Positions 26,101-34,670 are shown, numbered from the stretch's first letter. The stretch is 64,000 bases of DNA from Chitinophagales bacterium (GCA_025353485.1 JANXQO010000027.1:27159-91158); one strand, 5' to 3'. A program made the numbers and translations. Notes: a model not told the origin generated them from the sequence alone.

Positions 26101-26303
26101 ATAAATTATCAGGCGTTTTTGATGCTGCCAACAGTGGCAACTTTGCACCCAGCAAACAATCACGGGAAGTGTATGCTGAACTCGCAGGCCAGATAGATAC
26201 AGAGCTTAGTAAATTTAAAAGAATAACAGAAAAAGATATTCCTGCTTTTAATGAAGCCATCAGGCAAAAATCTTTACCTCTTATTGGAGTTAAAAAAGAA
26301 TAA
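23172..26303 (+). CDS. Secreted VPS10/sortilin-like BNR-repeat beta-propeller protein
   Basis: 1043 residues with a signal peptide (MKKISCLLFIIYLSVNLSAQ). About eleven Asp-box (BNR) motifs are visible, such as GVWKTIDGGSNWRNIS, GVWRSDDAGRTWKNIG, GIYKTIDGGKNWKRV and GLWKSTDGGETWKNIS. They form the large propeller called sortilin/VPS10 N-terminal domain. A C-terminal part with a beta segment and helices (ENNAKLEVSKGMNQFVWNLLYTEG) follows. Databases often label such proteins glycosyl hydrolase, but no catalytic residues support this. A diverged, frameshifted paralogue is at 59382-62596. It is convergent with the DUF5916 gene, 1 bp apart. Confidence 0.85.
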   Translation: MKKISCLLFIIYLSVNLSAQNKKQVINSNTSEDSILFSKIKYRLVGPFRGGRSGAVTGDYRQKNTFYFGATGGGVWKTIDGGSNWRNISDKYFGGSVGVVTVAPSDANVIYVGEGENTMRGNVSEGLSGVWRSDDAGRTWKNIGLKDGRHIIRLVIHPRNPDIAWAAVMGHLFGPNETRGIYKTIDGGKNWKRVLFVNNQTGVSDLVMEPGNPEVFYAGTWRLIRTPYSLESGGDGSGLWKSTDGGETWKNISAKKGLPKGTWGIVGVAVAPSNPDKVYSLVENANGGMFVSNDAGETWTLTSSDNNIRQRAWYYSKVFVDPKNENLVYAPNVNFMRSRDGGKTFQSIPTPHGDHHDLWIDPEDGNRMIVADDGGAQVSFDGGTNWSTYQNQPTSQVYRLSTDNSFPYRILGAQQDNSTFRIKSRTNGNAITERDWEQTAGAESGYVVADPLNSDIVYGGNYGGYISRLDHKTGENRAVSVWPNNPMGAGADVQKYRFQWNFPIFFSPHNPKKLYTAGNALFSSENEGASWEQISPDLTTNDKSKQASSGGPITQDNTSVEYYSTIFTAAESPYEKDLLWTGSDDGLVYVSRDGGKKWDNVTPAGIPKWMMWNAIDADPFKKGAAYITGTRYKSDDYAPYIFKTEDYGKTWKKITTGINKMHFTRVVRADKKRQGLLYAGTEYGMYISFDDGANWKPFQKNLPAVPVTDLLIKDNDLIVATQGRAIWVLDDLSLLQQMNASVSNKNIFVFDVNPSYRMQANPFAGFLGTPKNAGTNPPTGVVFNYYLKDVPDSAKASVSIFDKDHKLIKTFSTDAKENNAKLEVSKGMNQFVWNLLYTEGEKIEGMILWNGVPGGITAPPGNYFARIKLAKDSAEVPFTVIADPNYKTTQQGYDEQFTLLQMMMNKFNETQKAIKDIRELRSQINSFTALQGKNIPKEIKQMADSINKSLTSIEETLYQTKAKSGQDPLNYPIKLNDKLSGVFDAANSGNFAPSKQSREVYAELAGQIDTELSKFKRITEKDIPAFNEAIRQKSLPLIGVKKE

Positions 26304-26304
26304 T

Positions 26305-28521
26305 TTAAAGGTTTAGCCAGTAATTCATTTTAAAAACCAATGCCCTGTTTTTATTTTTAAATAAGGGTGTGGTAAAATAATTATCCGTATACACTAAAAA
26401 TATATCACTCATGGGTTTAAAACGATACTGAAACCTGCTGTTGATATTAAAATTATTTCTTTGGGTATTGTATTGCAAAAAGGTTGTCCAGAAAAGCTTT
26501 GTTGAAAAATTAAATTCAAATTGGGGAGAGATTAAAAATAATTCTGCGGAACCATACTGCTTTGGGAAATCTAATTTATCGTATTCAACATTAAGTGAAA
26601 TATTTACATGGGGCTGCTGCCGGAAAGTAGTACCAACAACAAATGTTTTTGCGGTACCGTTATAAAATCCTCCGGCTGTCATACTAAGCTTGTAGCTGAT
26701 CTTTTTTCTGAAATCCGATTTATAAAATATTGACCCTTGTGTATAATGATATTTCGCTGAAGGCAATCCTACAGCACCGGTAAAGGAGATTGGAAATAAT
26801 AAATCAAGTGAAGTATTTACTGCTGAAAGATTTAAAAATCCGGTATTCCTAAATTGCAGGTTATATTCAAACCTTGTGTCCCGCTCACTAAAACTATTAT
26901 CCCGGTTTAAAAAAATATCATTACTAACACTAATTGAGTGCATATTAAAACGGGTTTTTTGAGGAAAGATGGAGTAAGAAACTGAATTAAAAATTTCTCT
27001 ATATCCAAGCCGTATGACGGTATCCCTTAATGCATCATAATTTTCTATCCGCTGTACAAATCCCATGTCAGTATAATAATTTGTTCCCATATCTACATAA
27101 TCAAAATTTACATTTAAATTCCGGCCATTATAACCTGCATATCCCCGGATAAAATTATTATTCTTTGTAATGCCGGGTTTGTAGGAATGATTAAAGCTTC
27201 CGGTTGCAACAAAACTTCCTTTTAAATTTGAATAATCAAATTCAGTTCCTGCATTTCTTCCGTAGGCGTCCAAAGGATTTTTCTTTTTATCATCAGCCGA
27301 CATAAAACTTTCGCGGTTTAAAAAATATGCCCTAACAACAGAACGTTTTAAAACATTGCGCTGAATAGTTGCTGCAGAATAATTTTCTGCTGTATACGCA
27401 TCTTTATTTCCTGTTTGAATATTCATAAAACCAAGCCGTGTATGTTTATCAATATTTCCCGTAAGCCTTGCTCCAAATAAAATAGGAATGCGGTTATTGT
27501 TTTTATCCAACCCAATTCTTCGTGAATAAAATGGGCGGATATCATCCTGTCCAAAACGTGCAAACAGATCTGAGTTCTCTAAAAAGAAGGGCCTTTTTTC
27601 AGGATAAAAAATACTAAACCTGCTGAGGTTAGTTACCTGCCTGTCAACCTCCACCTGCGAGAAATCGGGATTAACAGTTATATCCAGATTAAGAGAAGAT
27701 GACAACGCTATCTTACCATCAAAACCTACATTAGCAGTGCCTTTTAGCGGGATGTTCCGTTGCTTATCTTCTGAACCGGTTGCTGTAACATAAGGGATAA
27801 ACACCATATTGCTGCCGGACCGTGGAGGAGGTTCACTCCAGATTAATGAGCCGGTATAACCAAGTGTATGCGATGGAAAATTTTGCGGCACGGGTGTCCA
27901 TGTTGAATATTCATTTGTCTTGGTATCAATACGAACAAAATTAATTCCCCATAATAATTTATCTGCTGTGTAACGAATGCTTTTAAATGGTATGGCAATT
28001 TCTGCAATCCATTTATCAGGATATAATTTTGTGGCAGAATACCATTTATTATCCCAGCTCCAGGGCGCATCATTGCTTAACGGTAACTGGTCTTCACTTT
28101 GTGCGTTATATACATTTACTACAAAAAAGAAACCATTGGAACGCTGGTTAGTGGGATCTATAACAATGGCAACACCATCATTACCATCGTGTCCAAAATC
28201 TCTTTTTAAAGTTTGCGAAAACACTTTGCCCGAATCGTAAGAAATAAAAGCGATGTATAAGAACTTATCATCGTAGGTAGTTTTTACTTCTGTTTTTCTT
28301 TTTGGGCTTCCCTTATCATCGGGATATTTTTTAAAGAAAGGAGAAGTGCTGCCTGTTGTTGACCAAACATTTTCAGTAAGCTCCCCATCAATTTTAATTG
28401 GCTCATTTGTTTTTAAAATATGTATCTGGTAATTCTTCTGAACAGTAACGCCATCGGTTTGTTGCGAATAAATAAACTGTTGAAATAACAATATGCAAAA
28501 TGTAGTAAGCGAAAATCTCAT
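26305..28521 (-). CDS. CBM9-like/DUF5916 outer-membrane protein
   Basis: 738 residues. Signal peptide MRFSLTTFCILLFQQFIYSQ. A CBM9-like beta-sandwich follows (PIKIDGELTENVWSTTGS, TYDDKFLYIAFISYDSG, WIAEIAIPFKSIRY). The rest fits DUF5916 (VDRQVTNLSRFSIFYPEKRPFFLENSDLF in the plug-like start, then about 16 alternating strands). The last strand ends in Leu after many aromatic residues, as in outer-membrane barrels. Function unknown; probably surface binding or uptake. It lies downstream of trmD on the same strand. Confidence 0.85.
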   Translation of the reverse strand: MRFSLTTFCILLFQQFIYSQQTDGVTVQKNYQIHILKTNEPIKIDGELTENVWSTTGSTSPFFKKYPDDKGSPKRKTEVKTTYDDKFLYIAFISYDSGKVFSQTLKRDFGHDGNDGVAIVIDPTNQRSNGFFFVVNVYNAQSEDQLPLSNDAPWSWDNKWYSATKLYPDKWIAEIAIPFKSIRYTADKLLWGINFVRIDTKTNEYSTWTPVPQNFPSHTLGYTGSLIWSEPPPRSGSNMVFIPYVTATGSEDKQRNIPLKGTANVGFDGKIALSSSLNLDITVNPDFSQVEVDRQVTNLSRFSIFYPEKRPFFLENSDLFARFGQDDIRPFYSRRIGLDKNNNRIPILFGARLTGNIDKHTRLGFMNIQTGNKDAYTAENYSAATIQRNVLKRSVVRAYFLNRESFMSADDKKKNPLDAYGRNAGTEFDYSNLKGSFVATGSFNHSYKPGITKNNNFIRGYAGYNGRNLNVNFDYVDMGTNYYTDMGFVQRIENYDALRDTVIRLGYREIFNSVSYSIFPQKTRFNMHSISVSNDIFLNRDNSFSERDTRFEYNLQFRNTGFLNLSAVNTSLDLLFPISFTGAVGLPSAKYHYTQGSIFYKSDFRKKISYKLSMTAGGFYNGTAKTFVVGTTFRQQPHVNISLNVEYDKLDFPKQYGSAELFLISPQFEFNFSTKLFWTTFLQYNTQRNNFNINSRFQYRFKPMSDIFLVYTDNYFTTPLFKNKNRALVFKMNYWLNL

Positions 28522-28608
28522 AACAAAAAAATATCTGCGAAAATATAGTACCCTTCGTCACCACTCCGGAATAAAAATGTAAATGTTGTAATGAGAGGAT
28601 AAGCGGTA

Positions 28609-29286
28609 TCATTCTGATAATAGACCAGGTCTTCTTTCCTGCGTTCTTTTTAAGGATTCTTCATGACGCCATGACTCAATTTTAGCGTGGTTGCCGCTCA
28701 ATAAAATATCAGGTACTTTCCATCCACGAAAATCTTCGGGACGTGTATACACCGGGGAGGCTAATAAATTATCCTGATAAGAGTCTACAAGAGCCGATGT
28801 TTCATCATTTAATACCCCGGGTAATAATCTGCCTATTGCATCAACCATAACTGCAGCGCCTAACTCGCCGCCGCTTAAAACATAATCGCCAATGGAAATT
28901 TCTTTTGTAATAAAATGTTCACGCACTCTTTCATCAATGCCCTTATAATGTCCACATATCAAAAGCAAATTATTTTTCAATGATAATTGGTTGGCAATTT
29001 TTTGATTAAAATTCTCTCCGTCAGGCGTTAGAAAAATTACTTCATCGTAGGTGGTAATTTTTTGCAGGCTTTCGATTGCATTTACCAAAGGCTCTGCCAT
29101 CATTACCAATCCTGCACCACCGCCAAATTGATAATCATCAATCTGCCCGTGTTTGTAATTGGTGTACTCTCTTAAATTAAAAAGATTTACTTCCAACAAT
29201 TTTTTTTCTTTTGCCCTTTTTAAAATGGAGTGAGAAAAAAAACTTTCCATCAATTCAGGAACAACAGAAATAATATCAATTTTCAT
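28609..29286 (-). CDS. trmD: tRNA (guanine-N1)-methyltransferase TrmD
   Basis: Methylates G37 of tRNAs and prevents frameshifting. The ATG at 29286 ([17 protein letters not shown]) is the family start; the longer frame adds a spurious 14-residue leader. The trefoil-knot SAM site has [14 protein letters not shown] and [22 protein letters not shown]. The length of 225 residues is typical. It lies 45 bp downstream of the S4-domain gene, with its own -7 box (29291) and a palindrome between them. rpsP and rimM, its usual neighbours, are elsewhere. Confidence 0.95.
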   Translation of the reverse strand: MKIDIISVVPELMESFFSHSILKRAKEKKLLEVNLFNLREYTNYKHGQIDDYQFGGGAGLVMMAEPLVNAIESLQKITTYDEVIFLTPDGENFNQKIANQLSLKNNLLLICGHYKGIDERVREHFITKEISIGDYVLSGGELGAAVMVDAIGRLLPGVLNDETSALVDSYQDNLLASPVYTRPEDFRGWKVPDILLSGNHAKIESWRHEESLKRTQERRPGLLSE

Positions 29287-29290
29287 TTTG

Positions 29291-29298
29291 CAAAGGTA
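29291..29298 (-). promoter_or_regulatory. -7 box 4 nt before trmD
   Basis: The reverse strand reads TACCTTTG followed by CAAA and the trmD ATG. The region where a -33 box would lie is taken up by the palindrome at 29300-29329. Confidence 0.45.
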
Positions 29299-29299
29299 A

Positions 29300-29329
29300 G
29301 GTGTCTGGCCACTGAAGTGGCCTGACACC
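29300..29329. repeat. Palindromic repeat between the S4-protein stop and trmD
   Basis: GGTGTCTGGCCAC (29300-29312) and GTGGCCTGACACC (29317-29329) pair at 12 of 13 positions around a TGAA loop. It ends 2 bp from the stop codon of the S4 gene. It may serve as a terminator or mRNA-stabilising hairpin. Confidence 0.75.
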
Positions 29330-29331
29330 TG

Positions 29332-29715
29332 CTATTCCATAAAATCTTCCAAATCTCTTTTTTGTTTTTTTGTTGGCCTGCCCTGTTTGCTTTGTCTTTT
29401 ACCGGTTTGAAATACAAATGCAGTTGGTTTTAATTTTTCGCTTTCTTCTTCAGGAGTAAGGTCACTATAATTTTTTATAGCTTCAGCATATTGAACACGG
29501 TTATGTAACAAACCTGTTACTTCTATCAGCCATTTTTTTGTTTCCGTTTTTACTTCGTATTGTTCGCCGATACTTACCGGTTTTGCAGCTTTTGCATTTA
29601 TGCCTTTGTTTTTTACTTTGTTATTTGTACAAGCTTCGGATGCAAGGCTTCTTGTTTTAAAAAGGCGAATAGCCCACAGGTATTTATCAAGACGGAGTTT
29701 TTCTTTTTCTGCCAT
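29332..29715 (-). CDS. S4-domain RNA-binding protein (Hsp15-like)
   Basis: The ATG at 29715 (MAEKEKLRLDKYLWAIRLFKTRSLA) begins directly with the S4 fold. The family segment SEACTNNKVKNKGINAKAAKPVSIGEQYEV, given here as SEACTNNKVK and KPVSIGEQ, follows, and a Lys-rich tail ends the protein. Hsp15 binds free 50S subunits carrying nascent chains. The length of 127 residues agrees. TAACTTTG at 29719-29726 lies only 3 nt upstream of the ATG. Confidence 0.88.
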   Translation of the reverse strand: MAEKEKLRLDKYLWAIRLFKTRSLASEACTNNKVKNKGINAKAAKPVSIGEQYEVKTETKKWLIEVTGLLHNRVQYAEAIKNYSDLTPEEESEKLKPTAFVFQTGKRQSKQGRPTKKQKRDLEDFME

Positions 29716-29718
29716 AGC

Positions 29719-29726
29719 CAAAGTTA
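29719..29726 (-). promoter_or_regulatory. -7 box 3 nt before the S4-domain gene
   Basis: The reverse strand reads TAACTTTG, then GCT, then ATG. This is the tightest example of the box-to-start spacing described in the findings. Confidence 0.45.
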
Positions 29727-29789
29727 AAATGTTTTTATATAGACGGGAACCTTCTACTTATTGGCTATTTTTAGTCCCTAAAAAATTAA

Positions 29790-31991
29790 ATGATGTACTT
29801 CGTAAAAAGATTGAATTTACTACTTATCACAACCGGAATTTCGCTTATCTCTTTTTCACAATTCCGCCCAAAAGAAGTTAACTGGACTGCGGATGGTGGC
29901 TTTACAGCGTTTAAAGACGGTAATATTGTACAAACAGATCTGACAACATTTTCAGAAAATATTCTTGTAAAAAAGGAACAGCTTATCCCGATAGCTATCG
30001 GGACGGGAAATACAAAAGCACTGTCGTTTGATATTTATAAATTCTCTGAGGATAACACCAAACTTCTTATCTACACAAATACAGCAAAAGTTTGGCGCTA
30101 CAATACACGAGGTGATTATTGGGTACTTGATATTCCATCCAATAAATTAATACAACTCGGTAAAGGAAGGCCATCGCAATCTTTAATGTTTGCAAAACTT
30201 TCTCCTGATAATAAAAAAGCAGCGTATGTAAGTGAGCATAATATTTATGCAGAAGATCTTTCAACACATCAGATAACTCAACTAACAAAAGACGGCACAC
30301 GAAAATTTATTAACGGCACTTTTGATTGGGTGTATGAAGAAGAGTTTGATTGCAGAGATGGTTTTAGATGGAGCCCCGACAGCAAATCAATTGCCTTTTG
30401 GCAGGTGAATGCAAATAAAATAAGAGATTATTTTATGTTGAACACTACTGACTCTGTGTACTCAAGAGTTATCCCTGTTGAATATCCGAAAGTTGGCGAA
30501 CCACCTTCACCTGTGCGTATTGGCGTAATAACTGTAAGTAATGGAAATATAAAATGGATGAATATCCCGGGAGACCCCCAACAGAATTATCTGCCACGCA
30601 TGCAATGGGCAGCAAATTCAAATGAATTAATAGTACAACAACTTAACCGCAAACAAAACCAGAGCAAATTATTTTATTGCAGCATAGCAGATGGAAGCAG
30701 CAAAGATTTTTATAACGAAAGTGATAAAGCCTGGGTTGATGTAAGAAATATTTGGGATGATGAAGACCCTGCGGGATGGAAATGGATAAATAACGGCAAA
30801 GAATTTTTATGGGTATCAGAAAAAGATGGATGGAGACATATTTACAGAGTAAGCCGTGATGGTAAAAAAGAAACGCTGCTTACAAAAGGTAATTATGATA
30901 TTGATAAAACAAAAGGCATTGACGAAAAAAATAATTATGTCTACTTTACGGCTTCACCAAATAATGCAACCCAATTATATTTATACAGAACAAAACTTGA
31001 TGGCGGGGGCAATTTAGAATTGGTATCACAGAAAAATTTATTGGGCACACATGATTATACTATTTCTCCGGATACAAAATTTGCGGTACATACTTTTTCT
31101 AATTATAAAACTCCTTCTGCCTATGAATGGATTTCATTACCCGATAATAAACCGCTTAATGAAAGCATGAGTATAGTAAACACAATGCGGGTTGATGAAA
31201 ATAACAGGACGGAATATTTTACAATTACAACACAAGATAATATTACCGTAGACGGATGGATGATAAAGCCGGCAAATTTTGACAGCACAAAAAAATATCC
31301 TGTAGTTTTTCATGTGTACACTGAGCCTGCTGCGTCAACAGTAAATGATACTTATGGCACACAAAAAAATGATCTATATGATGGTGATATGAGTGAAGCA
31401 GGATACTTTCAGGTATCGCTGGATAACCGCGGCACGCCTTCATTAAAAGGCGCAGCATGGCGCAAATCTATTTATAGAAAAATTGGTGTTCTTAATATTC
31501 ACGACCAGGCAATGGCGGCAAAAAAATTTTTGGATAAACCTTATTTTGATAAAGAACGTGTTGCCGTTTATGGATGGAGCGGAGGTGGCGCTGCTACATT
31601 AAATTTATTGTTTCAGCATCCTGAAATTTATAAAACAGGAATTGCCGTTGCAGCCATTACCAACGAATTAAATTATGACAATATCTACACTGAAAGATAT
31701 ATGGGCCTGCCCCAGGAAAATATGGAAGATTATGTAAGAGCATCCCCAAATACGTATGCTAAAAATTTGCAGGGAAATTTATTATACATTCATGGTACCG
31801 GGGATGACAATGTTCAATATGATAATGCAGAAATGCTTTTAAATGAATTAATAAAATACAACAAGCTTTTTCAATTCATGCCATACCCCAACAGAACGCA
31901 TAGTTTAAGAGAAGGGGAAGGAACAAGAAAACATTTATCAACTTTGTATACTGATTATTTAAGAAGGTATTGCCCCGGTGGTGGACGATAA
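29790..31991 (+). CDS. S9-family peptidase (dipeptidyl peptidase IV-like)
   Basis: A secreted serine peptidase probably removing dipeptides from peptides with a penultimate Pro. Hydrophobic leader MMYFVKRLNLLLITTGISLISFSQ. The N-terminal DPP-IV propeller includes FDWVYEEEFDCRDGFRWSPD, where the EE pair binds the substrate amino terminus. The alpha/beta-hydrolase has the nucleophile in VYGWSGGGAATLNLL, the Asp in IHGTGDDNVQ and the His in RTHSLREGEG. Residues near 68 (PIAIGTG) are encoded by a perfect 18-bp palindrome. The GH9-deacetylase gene starts 10 bp later. Confidence 0.93.
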   Translation: MMYFVKRLNLLLITTGISLISFSQFRPKEVNWTADGGFTAFKDGNIVQTDLTTFSENILVKKEQLIPIAIGTGNTKALSFDIYKFSEDNTKLLIYTNTAKVWRYNTRGDYWVLDIPSNKLIQLGKGRPSQSLMFAKLSPDNKKAAYVSEHNIYAEDLSTHQITQLTKDGTRKFINGTFDWVYEEEFDCRDGFRWSPDSKSIAFWQVNANKIRDYFMLNTTDSVYSRVIPVEYPKVGEPPSPVRIGVITVSNGNIKWMNIPGDPQQNYLPRMQWAANSNELIVQQLNRKQNQSKLFYCSIADGSSKDFYNESDKAWVDVRNIWDDEDPAGWKWINNGKEFLWVSEKDGWRHIYRVSRDGKKETLLTKGNYDIDKTKGIDEKNNYVYFTASPNNATQLYLYRTKLDGGGNLELVSQKNLLGTHDYTISPDTKFAVHTFSNYKTPSAYEWISLPDNKPLNESMSIVNTMRVDENNRTEYFTITTQDNITVDGWMIKPANFDSTKKYPVVFHVYTEPAASTVNDTYGTQKNDLYDGDMSEAGYFQVSLDNRGTPSLKGAAWRKSIYRKIGVLNIHDQAMAAKKFLDKPYFDKERVAVYGWSGGGAATLNLLFQHPEIYKTGIAVAAITNELNYDNIYTERYMGLPQENMEDYVRASPNTYAKNLQGNLLYIHGTGDDNVQYDNAEMLLNELIKYNKLFQFMPYPNRTHSLREGEGTRKHLSTLYTDYLRRYCPGGGR
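29986..30003. repeat. In-frame 18-bp palindrome inside the S9 peptidase gene
   Basis: TCCCGATAGCTATCGGGA is its own reverse complement. It is read as part of LIPIAIGTGN in the propeller domain. The sequence looks like a common Bacteroidota palindrome, from memory only. Confidence 0.75.
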
Positions 31992-32001
31992 ATTTTTTGT
32001 G

Positions 32002-34662
32002 ATGAAAAAACTAATTGCTTTATCATCTTATATTATATGTATTGCCTTTTTATTTTCATTCGATAAAAAAAATGAAAGCCAAACATGGATAAGAATAAAC
32101 CAGCTTGGCTATACACCGCAGGGAATTAAAGTTGCCGTGTGGTGCAGTAAAAATGAAACAGGCATTTCAACTTTCTCATTGATAGATTCTGCAACCGGTA
32201 AAATAGTTTTCACAAACAGTGCAGAAAAAAATTTTGGTGCTTACGGTCCATTTAAAAGTACATGCCGCTTACATTTTACTTCTTATAAAAAACCGGGAGT
32301 TTATTATTTAAAGGCGGGTAATTCAGTTTCTCCTGTTTTTAAAATTGATAAAGATATTTACAAAGGCAGCGCAGATTTTTGTTTGCAATACATGCGCCAG
32401 CAACGGAGTGGTTTCAACCCATATTTAAAAGACAGTTGCCATACGCATGATGGATATGTGCTGTATGGTGAGCAGGCAGGAATAAAAGACAGCACACATA
32501 TTGATGTAAGCGGTGGCTGGCACGATGCTTCAGATTATTTACAATACTCTTCTACATCCGCAAATGCAACGTATCATTTACTGATGGCTTACCGTGATTT
32601 TAAAAATGTTTTCTCTGACGAAAAATTAGCGAACGGATTAGATGGAAAAAACGGAATTGCTGATGTTCTTGATGAAGCAAAGTGGGGCCTGGACTGGCTT
32701 TTAAAGATGCATCCAAAAGATAATTGGATGTTCAACCAAATCGCTGATGACCGCGATCACATGGGAATGCGCATCCCTAAAGAAGATTCTTTTTATGGAA
32801 AAGGATATGAACGCCCTGTTTATTTTATAAATGGCAAGCCACAACAAAGAGGGAAATTTTTAAACAACACAACAGGTACAAGTTCTACAGCTGCAAAGTT
32901 TGCAAGTGCATTTGCGTTGGGTGCTGCGCTGTTTGAAAAAAAAGATTCAATTGAAAGCTTTGGATTAGGATTAAAATCTTTATCAGCTTACACGTTTGCT
33001 ACAAAAAAATATGGCGTTACACAAACAGTTTCCGTAAGGTCACCTTACATCTATGCCGAAGATAATTGGGTTGATGATCTTGAGCTTTCATTTGCAATTA
33101 TTCAAAAAGTATTTATCACAGAAGATCCAATAATAATTGAACAAGGATTGATAATTAAAGATCTTGATGTTAATTCAGGAGTGGAAATAAGTCACATAAA
33201 AAAACCAGATAATTCATTTTTAGATTCAGCATACAAATATGCATTGCTCGAACCGATCACTCCATGGCTTGGTGCAGATACAGCAAAACATTATCAATGG
33301 TATCCTTTTATAAATCTTGGTCATTATGAATTAGCAAAACAATTAAAAGATAAAAGGCGAGATACCATCATTGGATTTTATAAAAAAGGAATTGAACGTG
33401 TTTGGGACAAAGCAAAGAGCAATGCATTTTACAGAGGTGTACCTTTTATCTGGTGCAGCAATAATCTTACAACATCATTTGCTATTCAATGTTATTGGTA
33501 CCGCGAGTTAACCAACGATAAAACTTTTGAAGAATTTGAACAGGCAAATATTGACTGGTTGTTTGGTTGCAATCCCTGGGGAACAAGCATGGTGTATGGT
33601 TTGCCGTCATGGGGCGATACGCCTGTTGATCCGCATTCTGCTTTTACGCACTTAAAAAATTATCCGATAAATGGCGGACTTGTTGACGGCCCTGTGTACA
33701 CAAGCATCTATAAAAGTCTTATTGGCATTACTTTAAAAGATGCAGATGAATATGCAGATTTTCAAAGTGATCTTGCAGTGTACCATGATGATTATGGAGA
33801 CTACAGCACAAATGAACCAACGATGGATGGAACTGCATCGTTGATTTATTTATTGGCTGCTAAGGAAGCAAAAGTAGCCCCTTCTAAATCTCCCTGGAAA
33901 GAAAAAGCCCCCTCTAAATCTCCCCCGGTGGAGGAGACTTCCGCAGCCTCTTTAGATAAGAAATTTTCTTACGATCAGGGAGCAATTGTTCGTGGAAATC
34001 TTTCTAAGAAAAATATTGCTTTGGTTTTTACTGCGGATGAATTCGGAGATGGGGGAAATATTATTCTAAAAACTTTGCAAAAACAAAATATAAAAGCGTC
34101 TTTCTTTTTTACAGGAAGATTTTATCGCAATCCTGTTTATAAAAATGTGATCACTCAATTAAAACAACAGGGACATTATTTAGGTCCGCACAGTGATCAG
34201 CATTTACTTTATTGCGACTGGACAAAGAGAGACAGCCTTCTTGTAACAAAAGATGAATTCACTAAAGATTTAAATGCATGTTTACATTCTATTGAAAAAT
34301 ATGGAATAAAAAATTCTGCAATAAAATATTTTATTCCTCCTTATGAATGGTACAATGACAGTATTGCCACATGGACAAAGCAAATGGGGATACAATTGAT
34401 AAATTATTCTCCCGGTACAAAAAGCACTGCAGATTACACAACTCCTGATATGAAAAATTACAGGAGCTCAAACGAAATATATCAATCAATACTTGATAAA
34501 GAAAAACAGGATGCCAATGGATTGAATGGATTTATTTTATTGATACATTTTGGAACCGACCCAAAGAGAACAGATAAATTTTATAGTCGTTTAGGTGAGC
34601 TAATAACTATGCTAAAGCAAAAGGGATATAAGTTTACTTTACTTCCAGAACTATTAAAGTGA
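32002..34662 (+). CDS. GH9 glycoside hydrolase fused to a polysaccharide deacetylase (CE4-like) domain
   Basis: A two-domain secreted enzyme of 886 residues; the ATG at 32002 (MKKLIALSSYIICIAFLFSF) begins the signal peptide. An Ig-like CelD_N domain (RINQLGYTPQGIKVAVWC) precedes the GH9 (alpha/alpha)6 barrel. The GH9 Asp pair is in SGGWHDASDYLQYS, FGCNPWGTSMVYGLP is the conserved late motif, and the acid Glu is in STNEPTMDGTASL. After a repeat-encoded linker (about residues 625-651) comes a NodB-type deacetylase: IALVFTADEFGDGG, IKASFFFTGRFY, and the metal-binding GPHSDQHLLY. It may attack beta-1,4-glucans or modified polysaccharide; the exact substrate is unknown. It follows the S9 gene by 10 bp. 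Confidence 0.88.
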   Translation: MKKLIALSSYIICIAFLFSFDKKNESQTWIRINQLGYTPQGIKVAVWCSKNETGISTFSLIDSATGKIVFTNSAEKNFGAYGPFKSTCRLHFTSYKKPGVYYLKAGNSVSPVFKIDKDIYKGSADFCLQYMRQQRSGFNPYLKDSCHTHDGYVLYGEQAGIKDSTHIDVSGGWHDASDYLQYSSTSANATYHLLMAYRDFKNVFSDEKLANGLDGKNGIADVLDEAKWGLDWLLKMHPKDNWMFNQIADDRDHMGMRIPKEDSFYGKGYERPVYFINGKPQQRGKFLNNTTGTSSTAAKFASAFALGAALFEKKDSIESFGLGLKSLSAYTFATKKYGVTQTVSVRSPYIYAEDNWVDDLELSFAIIQKVFITEDPIIIEQGLIIKDLDVNSGVEISHIKKPDNSFLDSAYKYALLEPITPWLGADTAKHYQWYPFINLGHYELAKQLKDKRRDTIIGFYKKGIERVWDKAKSNAFYRGVPFIWCSNNLTTSFAIQCYWYRELTNDKTFEEFEQANIDWLFGCNPWGTSMVYGLPSWGDTPVDPHSAFTHLKNYPINGGLVDGPVYTSIYKSLIGITLKDADEYADFQSDLAVYHDDYGDYSTNEPTMDGTASLIYLLAAKEAKVAPSKSPWKEKAPSKSPPVEETSAASLDKKFSYDQGAIVRGNLSKKNIALVFTADEFGDGGNIILKTLQKQNIKASFFFTGRFYRNPVYKNVITQLKQQGHYLGPHSDQHLLYCDWTKRDSLLVTKDEFTKDLNACLHSIEKYGIKNSAIKYFIPPYEWYNDSIATWTKQMGIQLINYSPGTKSTADYTTPDMKNYRSSNEIYQSILDKEKQDANGLNGFILLIHFGTDPKRTDKFYSRLGELITMLKQKGYKFTLLPELLK
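33876..33950. repeat. Repeat-encoded linker between the GH9 and deacetylase domains
   Basis: AGCCCC(T/C)TCTAAATCTCCC occurs twice, 30 nt apart (33876 and 33906), followed by CCGGTGGAGGAG. Translated, it gives two ten-residue units starting APSKSP. The DNA resembles the C/G-rich dispersed repeats of the window and lies exactly between the two enzyme domains. Confidence 0.75.
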
Positions 34663-34670
34663 AAATAAAA

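Noticed and set aside
23172..26303. Glycosyl hydrolase (sialidase) annotation
   Set aside because: BNR/Asp boxes alone do not show catalysis; no sialidase Arg triad or nucleophile Tyr could be placed.
29600..29881. Forward open frame of 93 codons
   Set aside because: It is a shadow of the S4 gene and of the S9 peptidase start.
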